From positions 1-64,000 of the forward strand of contig VGRF01000009.1 in NCBI GenBank assembly GCA_016875395.1: a DNA stretch of 64,000 bases, given 5' to 3'. Shown piece by piece: positions 60,441-64,000 of the stretch (its first letter is position 1; each line of letters begins with the position of its first letter). Source of the DNA: Deltaproteobacteria bacterium (lineage in GTDB: Bacteria > Myxococcota_A > UBA9160 > UBA6930). The translations under genes and the position numbers were made by a program. Below the pieces are notes generated by a model. The model saw nothing but the letters and a program-made list of their open reading frames with translations, was not told the origin of the DNA and ran no database searches.

Positions 60441-60959
60441 TCAGCGCTTGCGCTTCGACCATTCCACGATGCCTTGCACGATCTCCCAGATCGTTCCGAC
60501 CTGATCGATCACCTGCGCGATCGGCGTGACGGGATCGACCGCCGCGGCGGCGCGCATCGGGTCGTTCATCATGTTGTCGACGGTCTTGCGGAACTCGCGA
60601 AAGCTGCGGTCGAACGAAGCCGCGGCCTGCTTCGCGCGCTTGACACCGGCCGGCAAGTCGGCCGTCGACTGGAACGAGGCGGGCCTCCCGGGAGAGATCT
60701 TGCGGGGCGGGCGGCCGATGCCGGTGGCGCGCAGCGCGCTCGCCTCGCTCTCGAGCTTCGCGAGCGAGTCGAGCAGCTTCTTCGCTTGACCCGCGACGTC
60801 GACCTGCACGTCGAGCAAGGCGCTCGGGACTTGCTGCCACGACGCCGCGCTGTCGTTGAGCATCCGGCAATGCCCCGCGAGTGCGCCTAGCTGCGCTTCG
60901 ATCGCCGGCAGCCGCTTGCGGACGTTTTGTAAGCGCACCTGGTCGACGTGCTTGGCCAT
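60441..60959 (-). CDS. helical protein, function unknown
   Basis: The 172-residue product is mostly helical and charged: VRLQNVRKRLPAIEAQLGAL, then LDVQVDVAGQAKKLLDSLAK with heptad-like spacing, a basic middle (GIGRPPRKISPGRP) and SFREFRKTVDNMMNDPMRAA. No signal peptide or membrane helix. I recognise no family. The ATG at 60959 has a GGAG upstream; the longer frame to 61229 is shadow. It is divergent from the CoA-transferase with a 39-nt gap. Confidence 0.62.
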   Translation of the reverse strand: MAKHVDQVRLQNVRKRLPAIEAQLGALAGHCRMLNDSAASWQQVPSALLDVQVDVAGQAKKLLDSLAKLESEASALRATGIGRPPRKISPGRPASFQSTADLPAGVKRAKQAAASFDRSFREFRKTVDNMMNDPMRAAAAVDPVTPIAQVIDQVGTIWEIVQGIVEWSKRKR

Positions 60960-60998
60960 CGCGTTCTCCGTGCTCCGGTTCTGCGCGATCATCGCACG

Positions 60999-62201
60999 AT
61001 GAACGCCGCACAAGGCCCGCTCTCGGGCCAGCTCGTCCTCGACCTCGGCCAGGTTTATCAGGGTCCGTATGCGGGCTTGCTGTTCGCGCAGGCCGGCGCG
61101 CGCGTGATCAAGATCGAGCCGCCGAGCGGCGAGCCGCTGCGCGCGCGCGAGCTGACCGGGCGCAAGACGCTGCCCGCGATGGCGACGCTCAACCAGCACA
61201 AGCGCGGCATCACGCTCAACCTGAAGCACCCGCGCGGCCGCGAGTTGTTATTGGCGCTGGCGGGCAAGGCCGACGTGCTGATCGAGAACTACGCGCCCGG
61301 CGTGATGGATCGCCTCGGAGTGGGCGCCGCCGTGCTGATGGCCGCGAACCCGCGCCTGATCTACGCGACGGGCACCGGCTACGGGTTGTCAGGCCCCGAT
61401 CGCGATCATCTCGCACTCGACTTCACGGTGCAGGCGGCTTCGGGCGCGATGAGCGTGACCGGCTTTCCCGATGGTCCGCCCGTGAAGGCGGGGCCTACGT
61501 GGATCGACTTCCTCTCCGGCACGCACGTCTACGCCGGCGTGATGACCGCGCTCTTCGAGCGCGAGCGCACGGGCCGCGGGCGGCTCGTCGAGGTCGCGAT
61601 GCTCGACGCCGCGATTCACACCGTCGCCTCACAGCTCGAGTGGGTCTACGACAAGGGCGAGGCGCCGCCGCGCGTCGGCAACCAGCAGGGCAGCTTCATG
61701 CTCGCGCCGTACAACGCGTATGCCACGAAGGACGGCGGCTTCATCGTGCTGCTCTGCCTCACGGAGCCGCACTGGAAGAACCTGTGCGAAGCGATGGGGC
61801 GACCGGAGCTCGCCCCCGACGAGCGCTACCGCACGACGCCGCGGCGCGTGAAGCGGCGCGATGAGGTGGACGCGCTCGTCGGCGCGTGGTGCGCGCAGCA
61901 CACGCGCGACGAGGCTGCCGCGCTGCTCGCCGCCGCGAAGGTGCCGAGCGCGCCCGTGCGCGACGTGCGCGAAGCGCTTCACCGCGAGCACCTCCACGAG
62001 CGCGGCGCGCTCGAGTGGTACGAGCACCCGAGCCTCGGCCGCATCGCGCTGCCGCAGAGCCCGCTCCGCCTCCACGGCGCGCCCGCTGTGCGCGGCGCGC
62101 GCAACCCGAACCTCGGCGAGCACAACGCGCAGGTGTACGGGGAGTTGTTGGGGATGAGAGCGGAGGAGGTAAAGGCGCTGCGCGCCGAGGGCGCGATCTG
62201 A
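60999..62201 (+). CDS. CaiB/BaiF (family III) CoA-transferase, single length
   Basis: The 400-residue protein has the full single-unit pattern: LSGQLVLDLGQVYQGPYAGL, AGARVIKIEPPSGEPLR, HKRGITLNLKHPRGRELLL, DVLIENYAPGVMDRLG and the catalytic Asp170 in GPTWIDFLSGTHVYAG, followed by ERTGRGRLVEVAMLDAAIHT. It transfers CoA between carboxylic acids in the cytoplasm. The start ATG 60999 is within a short divergent spacer. It is a useful comparison for the two double-length enzymes in this window, because its catalytic Asp is clear. Confidence 0.93.
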   Translation: MNAAQGPLSGQLVLDLGQVYQGPYAGLLFAQAGARVIKIEPPSGEPLRARELTGRKTLPAMATLNQHKRGITLNLKHPRGRELLLALAGKADVLIENYAPGVMDRLGVGAAVLMAANPRLIYATGTGYGLSGPDRDHLALDFTVQAASGAMSVTGFPDGPPVKAGPTWIDFLSGTHVYAGVMTALFERERTGRGRLVEVAMLDAAIHTVASQLEWVYDKGEAPPRVGNQQGSFMLAPYNAYATKDGGFIVLLCLTEPHWKNLCEAMGRPELAPDERYRTTPRRVKRRDEVDALVGAWCAQHTRDEAAALLAAAKVPSAPVRDVREALHREHLHERGALEWYEHPSLGRIALPQSPLRLHGAPAVRGARNPNLGEHNAQVYGELLGMRAEEVKALRAEGAI

Positions 62202-62218
62202 GGCCAGCGCCCTTGAAT

Positions 62219-63034
62219 CTACGACGACGGCGAGCCGCGCCGTGGGACCCGACGCAGGAGGCACGGTGCGAGCGCGCTCGCTGCCAACGCCAGCAGGGAA
62301 ACTGTGCTCGCCTCCGGCGTGGGAACGAGCGCAATCGTCGTCGAGATCGTGAAGTTGGACTGCGTGCGACGGCGCTCCGCGAAGAAGAGGTCGAAGTCGT
62401 AAGAGTTTCCCGGCGTGATGCCGAGCAGCGCCTGCACGGCCGGATTGGAGAGGTCGATCGTCGCTGTGCGTGGCAGGTGAACGCCGCCGACATCGACCGC
62501 CAGCACGCCGTTGATGAAGAGCCACAGATCGTCGTCACCGGTAAACGTGAAGACCTCGTCGCCCAGGAAGCCGAACGTCGTGTGGATCTCGTAGGTGAAG
62601 TGGTAGTTGTGGGAGAACCCTTGATCGCCGAACAGCATCCCGTCGATCGGGAAGAAGAAGTTGTTGCTGTACACGAACACGCGCGGGTCGGAGGAGGAAG
62701 AGTTGTCCAGCGTGATCGTGAGAGGCGCGCTCGTGTTGACGCCGGCAGTGTCCCGATACCACTGATCGAAGTTCGCCCGCCCCGACGTGGTCGGATTAGG
62801 CAGGCTCCCGCCGACGTACACGGGCTTCCCGTCCGTGCCGAGGGTCGTCGCCACGATCCCGGGATCGAAGCCGGTCCACGACACCTCGAAGTCGGGATGC
62901 GCGGAGCAAACGTTCGGAATCGCCGTCCAGCAGAAGTCTCGGATCGTCCCGGTGAGGGCGATCGTCGCAGCACCGGCCGGGGTACCCAGGAGTGCCAAGG
63001 CGGCGAACGCGGCCACGGGCCATCGCTGCGCCAT
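62219..63034 (-). CDS. fibro-slime domain protein with PEP-CTERM-like tail
   Basis: The 271-residue protein has a signal peptide (MAQRWPVAAFAALALLGTPA). Its fibro-slime domain contains FDQWYRDTAGVN, FTYEIHTTFGFLGDEVFTFT, DDDLWLFINGVLAVDVGGVH and YDFDLFFAERRRTQSNF. The end is a sorting-type tail: VPTPEAST, a hydrophobic helix LLALAASALAPCLL, then RRVPRRG. Such proteins are exported and cut by an exosortase, or sit on the surface. The usual PEP is here PEA. ATG 63034 is preceded by a double GGAGG in a palindrome. No exosortase gene is in the window. Confidence 0.86.
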   Translation of the reverse strand: MAQRWPVAAFAALALLGTPAGAATIALTGTIRDFCWTAIPNVCSAHPDFEVSWTGFDPGIVATTLGTDGKPVYVGGSLPNPTTSGRANFDQWYRDTAGVNTSAPLTITLDNSSSSDPRVFVYSNNFFFPIDGMLFGDQGFSHNYHFTYEIHTTFGFLGDEVFTFTGDDDLWLFINGVLAVDVGGVHLPRTATIDLSNPAVQALLGITPGNSYDFDLFFAERRRTQSNFTISTTIALVPTPEASTVSLLALAASALAPCLLRRVPRRGSPSS

Positions 63035-63035
63035 A

Positions 63036-63047
63036 GGAGGATCCTCC
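63036..63047 (-). promoter_or_regulatory. palindromic ribosome-binding site
   Basis: GGAGGATCCTCC is a perfect palindrome directly before the start codon of the fibro-slime gene (minus strand). In RNA one GGAGG could pair with CCTCC, though with no spare loop bases the hairpin would be tight or intermolecular. A second GGAGG lies just upstream and stays free. Confidence 0.5.
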
Positions 63048-63215
63048 CTCCGTGTAGTGGTCGCAATCGAGGTTGCGTGTCACGGGTTGCTGCGATTCCG
63101 CCCGGCCCGTCCCAGTGGACCTCACGGACCACTGGCACAAGGGACCTTCTGCCTCGGAGCGCAGGTACCGCATCGCACGTGTTAGGGGCAGTTGCGCCAG
63201 TGCAGTCCGTTTGGG

Positions 63216-64000
63216 TCAGCGCGCTTTACTGCGGCTCGCCTTCACCTCGCGGAACGGAATCTCGCGGTCGATCTCCGGCTCCTTCGGCAGACCGAGCACG
63301 CGCTCGCCGATGATGTTGCGCTGGATCTGGTCCGTGCCGCCGCCGATCGACGTGAAGTATGCGTTCAGCGTGAGGAAGTTCGCGTCCTCCGCGCGCGGAT
63401 GCTGCGGGCCCTCGAACAGGCTGCGCGCGCCGAGAATCGCGGTGCGCACGCGCGCCTCTTCGTGAAGGATGCGGCTCATCGCGAGCTTGCCGAGGCTGAC
63501 GACGGGCGACGAGGTGCCCTGCGCGAGGTCCGCCTTGGCGCGTAGCGAGTTGAGCGCATTCAGCTTCTTGTACGCGATCGCCTGCGCGATCTGCTGGCGC
63601 AGCGCGGCGTCGCCGAGCACGCCGGCCTCGCGCGCGAGCGCGATCAGCGGCTCTTCCTTCGTCGCTTCGGGAACGCCGCTGCGCGGGCCGCGCGCGTCGT
63701 CACCCATTACGGAGCGCTCGTAGGCGAGGGCGGTCTGCAGCACGCCCCAGCCGTGGTTCAGCGGGCCGAGCAGGTTCTCTGCCGGGATTCGCGCGTTCGT
63801 GAGGAACACCTCGTTGAAGTGGCTCTCGTTCGTGATCTGCCGCAGCGGGCGCACTTCGACGCCCGGCTGCTTCATCGGGCAGAAGAAGAAGCTGATGCCG
63901 CGGTGCTTCGGCGCATCCCAGTCAGTGCGCGCGATCAGCATTCCGTAGTCCGCGGTCGCCGCGCCGGACGTCCACACTTTCTGGCCGTTCACGACGAAGT
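63216..64000 (-). CDS. acyl-CoA dehydrogenase, 5' end outside the window
   Basis: The reading frame enters from beyond 64000 (codons FVVNGQKVWTSGA at the edge) and ends at 63216, giving about 261 C-terminal residues. FVVNGQKVWTSGA, ESHFNEVFLTNARIPAENLL and GWGVLQTALAYERS are the middle domain and first helices of acyl-CoA dehydrogenases. TSIGGGTDQIQRNIIGERVL is the usual end of the active-site domain. It oxidises an acyl-CoA to the enoyl-CoA with FAD, cytoplasmic. Arg/Gly-rich C-terminal helices match the catabolic FadE group. The N-terminus must be read from the next contig part. Confidence 0.93.
   Translation of the reverse strand, partial: FVVNGQKVWTSGAATADYGMLIARTDWDAPKHRGISFFFCPMKQPGVEVRPLRQITNESHFNEVFLTNARIPAENLLGPLNHGWGVLQTALAYERSVMGDDARGPRSGVPEATKEEPLIALAREAGVLGDAALRQQIAQAIAYKKLNALNSLRAKADLAQGTSSPVVSLGKLAMSRILHEEARVRTAILGARSLFEGPQHPRAEDANFLTLNAYFTSIGGGTDQIQRNIIGERVLGLPKEPEIDREIPFREVKASRSKAR

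Overview
The window comes from a high-GC Gram-negative bacterium. Supporting signs are an outer-membrane TonB-dependent receptor, several lipoprotein and Sec signal peptides, periplasmic c-type cytochromes, and a fibro-slime protein with a PEP-CTERM-like tail. Gene content (nitrous-oxide reductase of the atypical type, many CaiB/BaiF CoA-transferases, acyl-CoA dehydrogenase, Baeyer-Villiger monooxygenase, ketosteroid-dehydrogenase-like flavoprotein) would suit an uncultured soil or aquatic Myxococcota/'Deltaproteobacteria'-like lineage. That placement is inference: there is no rRNA, tRNA or other phylogenetic marker here.

Layout. 0.1-12 kb holds small oxidoreductases and catabolic genes: cupin, FMN-binding protein, an ABM-domain gene with an amber stop, a frameshifted SGNH hydrolase, two alcohol dehydrogenase/reductase groups, a GPH transporter translationally coupled to a KstD-like dehydrogenase, and an MFS exporter with an in-frame TGA. 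11.8-22.8 kb continues the catabolic theme: kinase-like protein plus SDR, a TonB-dependent receptor closed by a strong terminator, a double-length CoA-transferase, a Baeyer-Villiger monooxygenase and a C-factor-like SDR. Within this stretch sits an ECF sigma factor whose stop codon overlaps the start of an unusual protein made of an anti-sigma-like head fused to a VOC domain.

23.0-29.6 kb is a nitrous-oxide respiration operon: sigma-54-type promoter, lipoprotein cytochrome c, nosZ, nosD, nosF, nosL, nosY and a conserved membrane protein. nosZ and nosD each carry a frameshift at a low-complexity G/C run. 30.5-34.2 kb looks like a lone integron platform: an integron integrase with all catalytic residues, a structured candidate attI region in front of it, and divergent genes beyond, one of which has its stop codon inside an attC-like half-site. 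34.2-44.4 kb carries a second double-length CoA-transferase, an amino-acid permease, a zinc dehydrogenase, a DUF4143 ATPase behind an AT-rich repeat region, and a thiolase. 44.5-50.2 kb is an envelope/lipid module: sterol desaturase, GyrI-like protein, DUF502, membrane glycosyltransferase, GT2, methyltransferase. 50.2-64 kb holds a penicillin-acylase-family hydrolase, M20 peptidase, GTP-type PEP carboxykinase, a VWA lipoprotein with a TonB-box-like segment, a TPR protein, a di-haem peroxidase-family protein, a single-length CoA-transferase, the fibro-slime protein, and an acyl-CoA dehydrogenase cut by the window end.

Taken together the genes suggest uptake and beta-oxidation-like breakdown of steroid, terpenoid or fatty-acid-like substrates, with N2O as one possible electron acceptor. 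Five genes are interrupted by single in-frame stops or small indels. Three of the five lie at CG/GC or G runs, so sequencing or assembly error must be excluded before calling them pseudogenes. No rRNA, tRNA, CRISPR array or insertion sequence was seen.
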